Part shown: one piece after another, positions 1 to 9,262 of the stretch | Layout of the letters: every line of letters starts with the position of its first letter | How positions within the stretch are numbered: position 1 is the stretch's first letter | From: CAIWHR01 sp963734575 | GTDB lineage: Bacteria > Pseudomonadota > Gammaproteobacteria > Burkholderiales > Casimicrobiaceae | Assembly: GCA_963734575.1 (NCBI GenBank) | Contig: CAVTHT010000016.1 | Coordinates: forward strand, 124,001-188,000 | Direction: 5' to 3' | Length of the DNA: 64,000 nt | The notes under the pieces: generated by a model | Seen by the model: only the letters and a program-made list of their open reading frames with translations | What the model was told of the DNA's origin: nothing | Database searches by the model: none | Program-made: the position numbers and the translations under genes

Positions 1-3000
1 CAACATCGCCGACGTGACGACGGCCGTCGCCAACGGCGACCTCTCGAAGAAGATCACGGTGGACGTGAAGGGCGAAATCCTCGAGCTCAAGAACACCATC
101 AACACGATGGTGGACCAGCTGCGGTCGTTCGCCTCGGAAGTGACGCGCGTGGCCCGCGAGGTGGGTACGGAAGGAAACTCGGCGGCCAGGCCGACGTGCA
201 GGGCGTGGCCGGCACGTGGAAGGATCTGACCGACACCGTGAACTTCATGGCGTCGAACCTCACGGGCCAGGTGCGCAACATCGCGGACGTGACGACGGCG
301 GTGGCCACCGGCGACCTGTCCAAGAAGATCACGGTGGACGTGAAGGGCGAGATTCTCGAGCTCAAGAACACCATCAACACGATGGTGGACCAGCTCTCGT
401 CGTTCGCGTCGGAAGTGACGCGCGTGGCGCGCGAAGTGGGCACCGAAGGGAAGCTCGGCGGCCAGGCGGACGTGAAGGGGGTTGCCGGCACGTGGAAGGA
501 CCTGACCGACACCGTGAACTTCATGGCCGGCAACCTCACCAGCCAGGTGCGCGGCATCGCCAAGGTCGTGACGGCCGTGGCCAACGGCGACTTGAAGCAG
601 AAGCTGACGGTGGAAGCCAAGGGCGAGATCGCCGCGCTGGCCGACACGATCAACAGCATGATCGACACGCTCGCCACGTTCGCCGACCAGGTGACGACGG
701 TGGCGCGCGAGGTGGGCGTCGAAGGCAAGCTCGGCGGTCAGGCCAAGGTGCCCGGCGCGGCCGGCACGTGGAAGGACCTCACCGAGAACGTGAACCAGCT
801 CGCGGCGAATCTCACCACGCAGGTGCGCGCGATCGCCGAGGTGGCCACCGCCGTGACGAAGGGCGACCTGACGCGATCCATCACGGTGGAGGCGCGCGGC
901 GAGGTGGCCGCGCTCAAGGACAACATCAACGAGATGATCCGCAACCTGCGCGACACCACGCGCAAGAACACCGAGCAGGACTGGCTCAAGACCAACCTCG
1001 CCAAGTTCAGCCGGATGCTGCAGGGGCAGAAGGACCTGAACACCGTGGGCCGCCTGATCCTGTCCGAACTCGCGCCGGTGGTGACGGCACAGCACGCGGT
1101 GTTCTACGTGCTCGACTCGTCGGGCGATCCGCCCGGCCTCACGCTCCTCGCGAGCTACGGCTCGAAAGGGCAGAGCGCGCTCGGCAGCCGTGTCGATCTG
1201 GGCGAAGGTCTCGTCGGTCAATGCGCGGCCGACAAGGAGAAGATCCTGCTCGCCAACGTGCCGCCGGATTACATCTCGATCACCTCCGGGCTCGGCGCGG
1301 CGCCGCCCACCAACATCCTGGTGCTGCCGGTGATGTTCGAAGGCCAGGTCAAGGCCGTGCTGGAGCTCGCGTCGTTCGAGCGGTTCAGCCCGACGCAGCA
1401 GGACTTCCTCGATCAGCTGACCGAGTCGATCGGCATCGTGATCAACACGATCGAGGCCAACACGCGGACGGAAGATCTGCTGAAGCAGTCGCAGTCGCTC
1501 GCGCAGGAGCTGCAGAAGGGCCAGCAGGAGCTGCAGCAGACCAACCAGGAGCTCGAGGAGAAAGCCGGCCTGCTCGCGCACCAGAACCAGGAAGTGGAAC
1601 GCAAGAACGCGGAAGTGGAGCAGGCGCGCAAGGCGCTGGAGGAAAAGGCCGAGCAGCTCGCGCTCACGTCCAAGTACAAGTCCGAGTTCCTCGCCAACAT
1701 GTCGCACGAGTTGCGCACGCCGCTCAACTCGCTGCTCATCCTGTCCGACCAGCTCTGCAAGAACGCCGGCGGCAACCTCACGCCGCGGCAGGTCGAGTTC
1801 GCGAAGACGATCCACGCGTCGGGCAACGACCTGCTCACGCTGATCAACGACATCCTCGATCTGTCGAAGATCGAATCCGGCACGGTGGTGGTCGATCCGA
1901 CCGACCTCCTGCTCGACGACCTGCGCCGCTACGTCGAGCGCACCTTCCGCCACGTGGCCGAGGCGAAGAACCTCGAGTTCAACATCGCGATGGGACCGCA
2001 GCTGCCGCCGGCGATGTTCACCGACGCGAAGCGGCTGCAGCAGGTGCTGAAGAACCTGCTGTCGAACGCGTTCAAGTTCACGCAGCACGGCCACGTCACG
2101 ATGACGGTCGCGCACGCGCGCGGCGGCTGGGACCCGGACAACGAGGTGCTGAACCGCGCGGGCGACGTGATCGCCTTCTCGGTGCAGGACACCGGCATCG
2201 GCATCTCGCCGGACAAGCAGCAGATCATCTTCGAGGCGTTCCAGCAGGCCGACGGCAGCACGAGCCGCAAGTACGGCGGCACGGGTCTCGGCCTCGCGAT
2301 CAGCCGCGAGCTGTCGCGCCTGCTCGGCGGCGAGATCCGCCTCGTGAGCGAGCCGCGCGTCGGCAGCACGTTCACGTTGTACGTGCCGATCGTCTACACG
2401 CCCCCGCGCAACACCCGCAAGGTCGCCACGGCGCGCGCACCGCTCGAGATCGTCGTGCCGCCCGCCGCGCCGGCGCCGATCGCCCTGCCGCGCGACGAAG
2501 GCGCCAACCGGCCGCCCCGCGAGGAGCACGAACCGGAGCCGACGCCGGCCGTGTCGACGCTCGTCAACGAGCTCGGCGACGACCGGGATAACATCCGCAT
2601 CGGCGATCGCGTGCTGCTGATCGTCGAGAACGACGTCGGTTTCGCGCGGTTCCTGCTCGACGCTGCGCGGGAGAAAGGCTTCAAGGCCATCGTGAGCACG
2701 CAAGGTGCCGCGGCGCTGGCGTTCGCGAACGAATACCGGCCGACGGCGATCACGCTCGACATCTACCTGCCCGACATCGGCGGCTGGCGCGTGCTCGATC
2801 GCCTGAAGCACGACCCGCAGACGCGGCACATTCCCGTGACGGTCATCTCGACCGACGAGAGCCGCGAGCGGGCGCTGCAGGCCGGTGCGTACGCCTTCGT
2901 CGGCAAACCCATCCAGGGCAAGGAAGTGATCGACGAGCTGCTCGACAAGGTGACCAAGTTCTCGCGCCGCCCGCGGCGCAACGTGATGATCGTTGCCGGG

Positions 3001-3858
3001 CAGAAGGGTCAGCGCGACTGGCTCGCGAAGTACCTCAAGGCGGACGACGTCGGCGTGCTCACCGCCAACGACGCCGATGCCGCGGTGGCGTACCTCGGCA
3101 GCCAGAAGGTCGATTGCGTTATCGCCACGCCCGACGTGCCCGAGCGCACCGCTGCCGCCCTGCGCGAGCGCCTGCTGGGCGAGTCAGGGCACCATGCGAC
3201 GCCAGTGATCGTCTACACCGAAGCGGGCGGGCTCGGGGAGTGGAGCGGGCTCGGATCGCGCGGCATCGTGCGCGAAGTGCGTTCGCCGGAGCGCCTGATG
3301 GACCTGGCGACGTTCTTCCTCCATCGCGATCCCGCGCGCATGCCCGAGGCGCACCGTGCGGTGCTGCGCGGGCTGCAGGACTCGATCGACGTGCTGAAGG
3401 GCAAGCGGGCGATGATCGTCGACGACGACATGCGCAACATCTTCGCGCTGTCGTCGCTGCTCGAGGAGCACGGGATGGCGATCGTGTCGCACGACAACGG
3501 CCGCGACGCCGTGCGATCGCTGCAGGCACGCCAGGACGTCGACGTGGTGCTGATGGACATCATGATGCCGGAGATGGACGGCATCGATACCATCCGTGAG
3601 ATCCGCAAGATCCCGGCGTGCAAGGACCTGCCGATCATCGCCGTGACCGCCAAGGCCATGAAGGGCGATCGCGAGAAATGCATGGAGGCGGGAGCGTGGG
3701 ACTACCTGTCGAAGCCGGTGGATACCGAGCTCATGGTCGGGACTCTGCGCGGCTGGCTGTCCTCGACGCGCAGCATGGAGGAGCTCGCCGCGAACATGCC
3801 CTCGCTCGTTGATTCGTCGCTCCTCGACCGCATCGATCCGACGACGACGCTCCAGTGA
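1..3858 (+). CDS. hybrid histidine kinase with tandem HAMP array (5' partial, one frameshift)
   Basis: Cytoplasmic-type sensor kinase, probably relaying phosphate through its own receiver domains. The N-terminus lies outside the window. It starts with near-identical 92-residue HAMP units (276-bp period, GTWKDLTDTVNFMA...GDLSKKITVDVKGEI). Counting from the internal ATG at 196, a GAF domain follows at about 270-410, then a coiled coil, a HisKA H-box (NMSHELRTP, H504), the N-box LKNLLSNAFKFT, G1 DTGIGI (about 665) and G2 GGTGLGLAIS (about 694). After these come a receiver with LDIYLPD (D855), a degenerate receiver-like region, and a last receiver with VVLMDIMMPEMDG (D1121). A 1-nt deletion near 172-178 breaks the frame: 'gaaggaaactcggc' stands where the next repeat reads 'gaagggaagctcggc', so a sequencing slip in G runs is possible. 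The next kinase gene overlaps the stop codon. The layout resembles Nik1-type osmosensing kinases; the signal is unknown. Confidence 0.9.
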   Translation, partial: QHRRRDDGRRQRRPLEEDHGGREGRNPRAQEHHQHDGGPAAVVRLGSDARGPRGGYGRKLGGQADVQGVAGTWKDLTDTVNFMASNLTGQVRNIADVTTAVATGDLSKKITVDVKGEILELKNTINTMVDQLSSFASEVTRVAREVGTEGKLGGQADVKGVAGTWKDLTDTVNFMAGNLTSQVRGIAKVVTAVANGDLKQKLTVEAKGEIAALADTINSMIDTLATFADQVTTVAREVGVEGKLGGQAKVPGAAGTWKDLTENVNQLAANLTTQVRAIAEVATAVTKGDLTRSITVEARGEVAALKDNINEMIRNLRDTTRKNTEQDWLKTNLAKFSRMLQGQKDLNTVGRLILSELAPVVTAQHAVFYVLDSSGDPPGLTLLASYGSKGQSALGSRVDLGEGLVGQCAADKEKILLANVPPDYISITSGLGAAPPTNILVLPVMFEGQVKAVLELASFERFSPTQQDFLDQLTESIGIVINTIEANTRTEDLLKQSQSLAQELQKGQQELQQTNQELEEKAGLLAHQNQEVERKNAEVEQARKALEEKAEQLALTSKYKSEFLANMSHELRTPLNSLLILSDQLCKNAGGNLTPRQVEFAKTIHASGNDLLTLINDILDLSKIESGTVVVDPTDLLLDDLRRYVERTFRHVAEAKNLEFNIAMGPQLPPAMFTDAKRLQQVLKNLLSNAFKFTQHGHVTMTVAHARGGWDPDNEVLNRAGDVIAFSVQDTGIGISPDKQQIIFEAFQQADGSTSRKYGGTGLGLAISRELSRLLGGEIRLVSEPRVGSTFTLYVPIVYTPPRNTRKVATARAPLEIVVPPAAPAPIALPRDEGANRPPREEHEPEPTPAVSTLVNELGDDRDNIRIGDRVLLIVENDVGFARFLLDAAREKGFKAIVSTQGAAALAFANEYRPTAITLDIYLPDIGGWRVLDRLKHDPQTRHIPVTVISTDESRERALQAGAYAFVGKPIQGKEVIDELLDKVTKFSRRPRRNVMIVAGQKGQRDWLAKYLKADDVGVLTANDADAAVAYLGSQKVDCVIATPDVPERTAAALRERLLGESGHHATPVIVYTEAGGLGEWSGLGSRGIVREVRSPERLMDLATFFLHRDPARMPEAHRAVLRGLQDSIDVLKGKRAMIVDDDMRNIFALSSLLEEHGMAIVSHDNGRDAVRSLQARQDVDVVLMDIMMPEMDGIDTIREIRKIPACKDLPIIAVTAKAMKGDREKCMEAGAWDYLSKPVDTELMVGTLRGWLSSTRSMEELAANMPSLVDSSLLDRIDPTTTLQ

Positions 3859-6020
3859 TCATGACGGGACCGCAAGGCGCGGGCGGCGCGGCAACCGCCC
3901 CGAGGGCCAACATACTGATCGTCGACGACCGGCCGGACAAGCGGCTGGTGCTGCAGGCCATCCTCGAGGACTTGCAGCAGAACGTGATCAGCGCGAACTC
4001 CGGCGAGGAAGCGCTGAAAGCGGTGTTGCAGGACGACTTCGCGGTCATCCTGCTCGACGTCAACATGCCGGGCCTCGACGGCCTCGAGACGGCCGCGCTG
4101 ATCCGCAGCCGGAAGCGTTCCGCCCACATCCCGATCATCTTCATCACGGCGGACTACAACGACGAATTCCATTCCGCCAAGGGCTACTCCCTCGGTGCGG
4201 TCGATTACATCGTCTCGCCGGTCGTGCCGGAGATCCTGCGCACGAAGGTCAAGGTGTTCGTCGAGCTCTTCCTGCTCGCCGAGCAGGCGAAGCGCCAGGC
4301 ACAGGAGCACATCGCCCTCGCCGAAGAACGCGCGGCACGCGCGGCTGCCGAGCGGGCGAATCGGCGCTCGGCGTTCCTGGCGGAGGCGAGCGCTGCGCTG
4401 GGTTCGCTGGACCTCGAGGCGACGGTACGCGAACTCGTTCGGGTGACGGTGCCGTTCCTCGCCGACATCGCAGCGGTGTGCGTCCCCGAGCCGGAAGGGA
4501 CCGAGTCGCGGATCGAGGTCGCCTGGCTGCGCGAGCACGCACAGCCTGGCCACTCCGAGGTGCGCCAGTTCGAAAGCCGCTGGTTGCGTGAAGCCGTCGA
4601 TCGCGTCAAGGCGACTGGCAGGGCGGAATGCATCAGCGACCAGGCGCTGCGCGACGTGATGCACGGATTCGACGGACCCATGGCATCGAATCCGATCGCG
4701 GTCCCGGCGCGGTTCGCGGTCGAATCGCTGATGGTCGTGCCGATGGCGGTGCGCGGTCACTGCATCGGCGTGCTGCTGCTCGGCATGGGGCCGTCCGGGC
4801 GCCGGTTCGATGCGGATGCACTGGCGCTCGCGCACGATCTCGCGGGCCGCGGTGCGACGGCGCTCGAGAACGCCCGCCTGTATCGCAAGATCCAGGACGA
4901 GGACCAGCGCAAGAACGAATTCCTCGCGATGCTTGCGCACGAGCTGCGCAATCCGCTGGCGCCCATCAGCAACGCGATCCACGTGCTCGACGCCGAGCAC
5001 GGCAAGCCCGAGCGCATCGGCTGGGCGCGCGACGTGATCGGCCGCCAGCTGAAGCAGCTGGTGCGTCTGGTCGACGACCTTCTCGACGTGTCGCGGATCA
5101 CGCGCGGCAAGATTCAGCTCAAGGTCGAGGATGTCGACGTCTCGCGGGTGGTCTCGGCGGCGATCGAGACGAGCCGGCCCTTCATCGATGCGATGGGGCA
5201 CCGGGTGAACGTCGTGCTGCCGCCGCAGCCGGTGTTCGTGCGTGGCGACTCTGCGCGCGTGGCGCAGGTGCTCGCGAACCTCGTCACCAATGCCGCCAAG
5301 TACACCGAAAAAGGCGGCAGCATCGACATCTCGGTCTCGCGCGAGGCGAGCGAGATCGTCTTCCGTGTGCGCGACTCCGGCGTCGGCATTCCTCCGGAGG
5401 CGCTGTCCACCATCTTCGAGCTGTTCACGCAGGTGGATCGCACCCTCGATCGCTCGCGCGGCGGGCTCGGCATCGGTCTCACGCTGGTCCGGCGGCTGGT
5501 CGAGATGCAGGGCGGCACCGTGCATGCGTACAGTGCGGGCAAGGACCACGGCAGCGAGTTCACCGTGCGTCTGCCGGCGGCCACGGCGCCCGTCGCCACG
5601 ACGTCGGGTGCGGTTGCTGCGACGGCGATGACGCACTCCGCCGGCGTGAAGGTGCTCATCGTCGATGACAACCACGACGTCGCCGAGAGCACCGCCATGC
5701 TGCTGCGCATGGTCGGCTGCGAGGTGCACGTCGCCTTCGACGGTGTCGTCGCGCTGCAGTCGCTCAACGCCATGCAGCCGGATGCGGTGCTGCTCGACAT
5801 CGGCCTGCCCGGCATGAACGGCTATGAGGTGGCGGCGCAGATCCGCGCGCAACCGCAGCATGCGAAGACGCTGCTCGTTGCCGTCTCCGGCTACGGCCAG
5901 GAAGATCACCGGCAGCGCTCCAAGACGGCCGGCTTCGACTATCACATGGTGAAGCCGATCGACCCCGTGGTCATCACCGATCTCCTCGCTTCACTGCCGC
6001 CTTCGCAGACCGCGCACTAG
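3855..6020 (+). CDS. REC-GAF-HisKA-HATPase-REC hybrid sensor kinase
   Basis: Phosphorelay protein with a receiver at both ends, so it probably takes phosphate from, or passes it on to, the kinase encoded just upstream. The N-terminal receiver carries ILIVDDRPDKR and LLDVNMPGLDG (D68). A helix-rich linker and a GAF-like sensor (about 160-345) follow. Then come HisKA (FLAMLAHELRNPL, H362), an N-box NLVTNAAKYT, G1 DSGVGIP, G2 GGLGIGLTLV, and a C-terminal receiver (VLIVDDNHDVAEST, LLDIGLPGMNG). No membrane segments are seen, so it should be soluble. The frame opens with a GTG at 3855 inside the upstream stop codon; an ATG at 3861 is an equally good start. The overlap implies translational coupling and a single operon. 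The domain order matches the many 'hybrid sensor histidine kinase/response regulator' proteins of betaproteobacteria; the signal is unknown. Confidence 0.92.
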   Translation: MIMTGPQGAGGAATAPRANILIVDDRPDKRLVLQAILEDLQQNVISANSGEEALKAVLQDDFAVILLDVNMPGLDGLETAALIRSRKRSAHIPIIFITADYNDEFHSAKGYSLGAVDYIVSPVVPEILRTKVKVFVELFLLAEQAKRQAQEHIALAEERAARAAAERANRRSAFLAEASAALGSLDLEATVRELVRVTVPFLADIAAVCVPEPEGTESRIEVAWLREHAQPGHSEVRQFESRWLREAVDRVKATGRAECISDQALRDVMHGFDGPMASNPIAVPARFAVESLMVVPMAVRGHCIGVLLLGMGPSGRRFDADALALAHDLAGRGATALENARLYRKIQDEDQRKNEFLAMLAHELRNPLAPISNAIHVLDAEHGKPERIGWARDVIGRQLKQLVRLVDDLLDVSRITRGKIQLKVEDVDVSRVVSAAIETSRPFIDAMGHRVNVVLPPQPVFVRGDSARVAQVLANLVTNAAKYTEKGGSIDISVSREASEIVFRVRDSGVGIPPEALSTIFELFTQVDRTLDRSRGGLGIGLTLVRRLVEMQGGTVHAYSAGKDHGSEFTVRLPAATAPVATTSGAVAATAMTHSAGVKVLIVDDNHDVAESTAMLLRMVGCEVHVAFDGVVALQSLNAMQPDAVLLDIGLPGMNGYEVAAQIRAQPQHAKTLLVAVSGYGQEDHRQRSKTAGFDYHMVKPIDPVVITDLLASLPPSQTAH

Positions 6021-6044
6021 CCACGCGCTTCCTGGCTCGGCAAT

Positions 6045-6062
6045 GCGCCCGTAACCGGGCGC
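6045..6062 (+). terminator. hairpin after the kinase operon
   Basis: A perfect 7-bp G/C stem (GCGCCCG / CGGGCGC) around a TAAC loop sits 25 bp past the second kinase stop codon. There is no clear U-run after it, so it may be a weak or Rho-assisted terminator. Confidence 0.5.
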
Positions 6063-6121
6063 GCTCTCGCCGGGGTGCCTCGCCTTCCGTCCGCTCGGTG
6101 CGACAGATTGTCGCTCGGGTC

Positions 6122-6149
6122 TTGTCAGCTTCCAACGGGAGGCTACAAT
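6122..6149 (+). promoter_or_regulatory. sigma70-type promoter
   Basis: TTGTCA (6122-6127), a 16-bp spacer and TACAAT (6144-6149) match the -35/-10 consensus well. They lie about 30 bp upstream of a small frame with its own ribosome-binding site, which supports that frame as a gene. Confidence 0.6.
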
Positions 6150-6178
6150 GCCATTGTCATAGCGCCGGGAGTCGCCCC

Positions 6179-6412
6179 ATGCAAATGCGCGAGCGCGAGG
6201 GAGTGCGGGCCATCGTCGACGTCGACGCGATGTCCGCCGAGCGCTGTCGTGTCTCGATGATCGTCGAGCAAGGCGGCGCGCGTGTGTGGTCCAGCACGCG
6301 CGAGGTTCCGCTGCACGGCTCGGATCATCACGCCGTGGAGCGGACGGCGCTCGAGGCTGCATCCGCTATCGCCGATCACCTGGTGCGACGCCATCGCGTG
6401 ACGCGCCGTTGA
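6179..6412 (+). CDS. small hypothetical protein (77 aa)
   Basis: I do not recognise this protein. The ATG at 6179 is preceded by GGGAG at good spacing and, further up, by a clear sigma70-type promoter, so it is chosen over the longer upstream start. The sequence is charged and soluble-looking (starts MQMREREGVRAIVDVD, ends in an Arg-rich tail VRRHRVTRR), with no signal peptide or membrane span. The central part (RCRVSMIVEQGGARVWSS) could form a beta-sheet. It lies between the kinase operon (same strand) and a convergent glycosyltransferase gene, and is probably transcribed alone. Confidence 0.55.
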   Translation: MQMREREGVRAIVDVDAMSAERCRVSMIVEQGGARVWSSTREVPLHGSDHHAVERTALEAASAIADHLVRRHRVTRR

Positions 6413-6452
6413 GATCCGCCTGCGTGCGCGGCTCGATGCAGTCGCCTGCGCG

Positions 6453-8345
6453 CTAGGCGAGAAACGCGGCGCGCGCGGCCATGGCCATGTAGGCATCCTC
6501 GACGGCGCGCGCGAAGCCGGGCGCATCGTGCACCGGAGAGTTCCGGAACCGTTCGCGCAACGAACCCCGCAGTGCGTCGAGTCGTTCGGTGTCGCGAGCG
6601 AGCGTTACAGCGCGCTTCACATAGCTGGCGGGATCGTCGGCAATCAGCTCGGCCAGGCCGCATCCGTGCAGGATGCTCGCCGCGCTGCGCGACACCGACC
6701 GCTCGCCGGCACAGGTGATGACCGGCACGCCCATCCACAGGGCGTCGCACGTGGTCGTGCCCCCCGAATACGGCGCCGTGTCGAGCGCGATGTCCGCCTC
6801 GTTGTAGAGCGCGAGGTATTCGGTCGTCGGCAGGATCGGGTGCCGAACGATGCGTGCCGGATCGATTCCGAATCGTGCGAACGTGCCGTCGAGCAGCGCG
6901 GCGCGTTCCGGCAGCGGATTGCCGGTCAGCAGCAGGCGTGAACCGGGCACCTCGGCGAGAACGCGGCTCCAAAGGTCCACGGCAGCGGTCGACACCTTGC
7001 CCGGACTCGCGAGACTTGCGAACGTCACTGATCCATTGCGCAGCAAGGGCAGCGGGCCGACGGGAGGCGCGAACGCGTAGTCCTGGTAGCACCACGGACT
7101 GTGCGGTAGCCGCCACAGCGTTTCGGTGTGCTGCCACTCCGTGCGCCCCGGCGGATCCGCGACGGCGTCGGTGAGGCGGTAGTCCATGGCCGAAGTGCCG
7201 GTGGTGCCGAGATAGCCCAGCCACGTGACCTGCACGGGCGCGGGCTTCCGCATGAAGGCCAACAGCCGATTGCCCGCCGTGTGACCATTGAGATCCACGA
7301 GGATGTCCACGCCGTCCGCCCGTACCCGGGCGGCGAGCTCGTCGTCGGAGTCCGCGGCGACGTGCGCGAAATGCTGCACCGATGCCTGCAGGCGATCGGT
7401 CACGTCGTCGGTCGAGCGCGCGGTGTGGTAGCAGCGGATCTCGAATCGATTGCGGTCGTGATGGCGCAGCAACGGTTCCAGGAACACGCTGACCGCATGA
7501 CTCACGAAGTCGGAGGATACGTATCCGACGACAAGGCGGCGCCGCTCGAGCGGCCTGAACGGTGCCGGCGGAAGCGGCTGCACGCGATCGGCGAAATGAC
7601 GTCCGAACGCGAAGTGCCGCTCGACGATCTGTTCGGCAGGGATGCGATCCGATCGCTGCAGCGCGAGCAGGAGGTTGCTCCACGTACCGGCACGATCGGG
7701 ATCGATCGCAAGGGCGCGGCGGTAGGCTTCGATCGCCCGCTCCTGGTCGCCGACGTCGGAATACACCGTCCCGATATTGTTGTGCGCGGTGGCGAGCTCG
7801 GGCTCGAGTGCAATTGCCCGCTCGTACGACGCGACCGCTGCGCCCGGTTGATGCCGTCGCCGGTGGATGTTGCCGAGGTTGACGTGCACCGCGGCGACGT
7901 CGGGCGCGAGCTCGCCGGCACGGCGCAGGCTCTGCTCGGCTGCATCGAGGTCGTCGGCCTCGCCGAGCGCCGCGCCCAGATGGAAGTGGATGGCGAAATC
8001 GTCGGGCCGCAGCAACGCAGCATGCCGCAGGCGTTCGATGCCCTCGTCGAGGACGCCTGCCCGGCAGAGGGACTGGCCGAGCACGTGCTGTGCCGACGCG
8101 CGAGCCGGCTCCGCCGCCACGGCGCGGCGCGCGAATGCGATCGCCCGCACGAAATCACCGGCGGCAAGCAGCAGCATCGCGTACGAGGTGAGGGCGCCTG
8201 CATGTGCGGGATCGAGCGCGAGGGCGTCTTCGAGCCGCTGCGCCGACGCCGCCACGTCGCCGGCACGGCGCAGTTCGATCGATTCGCGGACGAGCGCATC
8301 GGCATCGCGAGCCTCACGAGGTGGAAGCTGCTCTGCGCCGGTCAC
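6453..8345 (-). CDS. TPR-repeat O-GlcNAc-transferase-like (GT41/SPINDLY) protein
   Basis: Probable protein O-glycosyltransferase using a UDP-sugar. Residues about 15-235 form TPR repeats (for example GNIHRRRHQPGAAVASYERA and NNIGTVYSDVGDQERAIEAY). The C-terminal two-thirds carries the SPINDLY/OGT catalytic signature: RLVVGYVSSDF, DILVDLNGHTAGNRLLAF near residue 355, then KPAPVQVTWLGYLGTTG and the late block YSGGTTTCDALWMGVPV. Length (630 aa) is normal for bacterial GT41 proteins. The start is a GTG. No signal peptide is seen, so action is probably cytoplasmic. The gene stands alone; a short 9-bp tandem repeat lies just upstream. The acceptor cannot be told from sequence; in other bacteria such enzymes modify adhesins, flagellins or other cell proteins. 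Confidence 0.9.
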   Translation of the reverse strand: MTGAEQLPPREARDADALVRESIELRRAGDVAASAQRLEDALALDPAHAGALTSYAMLLLAAGDFVRAIAFARRAVAAEPARASAQHVLGQSLCRAGVLDEGIERLRHAALLRPDDFAIHFHLGAALGEADDLDAAEQSLRRAGELAPDVAAVHVNLGNIHRRRHQPGAAVASYERAIALEPELATAHNNIGTVYSDVGDQERAIEAYRRALAIDPDRAGTWSNLLLALQRSDRIPAEQIVERHFAFGRHFADRVQPLPPAPFRPLERRRLVVGYVSSDFVSHAVSVFLEPLLRHHDRNRFEIRCYHTARSTDDVTDRLQASVQHFAHVAADSDDELAARVRADGVDILVDLNGHTAGNRLLAFMRKPAPVQVTWLGYLGTTGTSAMDYRLTDAVADPPGRTEWQHTETLWRLPHSPWCYQDYAFAPPVGPLPLLRNGSVTFASLASPGKVSTAAVDLWSRVLAEVPGSRLLLTGNPLPERAALLDGTFARFGIDPARIVRHPILPTTEYLALYNEADIALDTAPYSGGTTTCDALWMGVPVITCAGERSVSRSAASILHGCGLAELIADDPASYVKRAVTLARDTERLDALRGSLRERFRNSPVHDAPGFARAVEDAYMAMAARAAFLA

Positions 8346-8352
8346 GGTGTTC

Positions 8353-8379
8353 GGGCGCGACGGGCGCGACGGGCGCGAC
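8353..8379. repeat. 9-bp tandem repeat, three perfect units
   Basis: GGGCGCGAC is repeated three times in direct tandem, a few bases upstream of the GTG start of the minus-strand GT41 gene. It could vary in copy number by slippage and alter the leader of that gene. Confidence 0.7.
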
Positions 8380-8427
8380 CGGAGCCGCAGCCGCGGGCGT
8401 CATCGGGAAGCCCGGCATGCCGCCGCA

Positions 8428-9003
8428 TCACACGGGTGCCCAGCTGCCGTTGATCAGGTGCCAGGCCGCATGCACGACGGTGGCGACCACGAGCAGGATG
8501 ATCCACAGGTACCAGAAGAGCCGCACGATTGCGTGCTCGCTCATGTGCGCGGACTTCGATTGCACGAGCGAGCGGTACGGATCTTCGGGCAGGTTGCGGG
8601 CCGCGGCATAGGTGGCGATGCGGTCCGGCTCCTTGCGCGAGAGCACCGCGAAAACGTCCTGGTAGGTCCAGAAATGGTTGTCCGGGAAGGAGCGCCTCCA
8701 TTCCGTCTCGAGCAGCAGCAGCCGCGTGTTGAACGTGTCGACGAAGGCGCGCGAGCGCGCATCGACGCGCGCGAAGAAATGCGCGATGAACAACGGCGGA
8801 ATGGCGATCAGCGTGAATGCGGTCAGCGTTGCCATCGAGGGGGCGCCGATCGCATCCTTGGCAAGCAGGCCGAACACGGCGAGGAAGGCCGTCTGGATCG
8901 ACAGGAAATGAGAGAAGCGCTTCTGCTTCAGGTCCTCGTAGAACTTGAGCAGGTCGTTGTTGGCCTTCCACTCCTCGAGCAGCCGCGTTTCCGTGCTCTG
9001 CAT
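8428..9003 (-). CDS. hypothetical three-span membrane protein
   Basis: The exact family is not recognised with confidence. A soluble, charged, helical N-terminus (about 1-32, EEWKANNDLLKFYEDLKQKR) is followed by two hydrophobic segments at about 33-49 (FLSIQTAFLAVFGLLAK) and 57-78, a long cytoplasmic-looking region with an aromatic core (NHFWTYQDVF), and a last membrane span at about 161-182. The start at 9003 is preferred over an upstream GTG because GGAGAA lies just before it. The form, two short spans then a C-terminal anchor, recalls the RipA-like octameric membrane proteins; that is a loose impression, not an assignment. It is monocistronic, upstream of the GT41 gene on the same strand. 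Confidence 0.7.
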   Translation of the reverse strand: MQSTETRLLEEWKANNDLLKFYEDLKQKRFSHFLSIQTAFLAVFGLLAKDAIGAPSMATLTAFTLIAIPPLFIAHFFARVDARSRAFVDTFNTRLLLLETEWRRSFPDNHFWTYQDVFAVLSRKEPDRIATYAAARNLPEDPYRSLVQSKSAHMSEHAIVRLFWYLWIILLVVATVVHAAWHLINGSWAPV

Positions 9004-9262
9004 GGGTTCTCCGGTCCGCCGGCCGATCACGACGATCGCCGGACGCGCATGTTGGTGAAGCTGCGGTGGATACTATGCACTGGCCGCGCGCGGGAGGAAA
9101 CCGGGGCGCGTCGCGGCGGCGACGAGGACGGGAGTCGCCGCCTAAGGGTGGAACTCGTGTCGTTGTGCCCCGCGCGGAAGGCGTCATCGCCTTTTCGAGG
9201 GGGCTGCGCGGCGGCGGCCGCATGCCGCCAACGCATCGGATGCCATTTTTCGGGAGCCAGCG

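Noticed and set aside
216..2591. Long plus-strand frame (791 codons) inside the first kinase
   Set aside because: Arg/Gly/Ala-rich reading of the kinase in another frame; no motifs.
3702..5945. Long open frame (747 codons) on the minus strand opposite the second kinase
   Set aside because: It mirrors the codon pattern of a clear kinase gene in high-GC DNA, is His/Arg-rich and has no domain. It is an antisense shadow.
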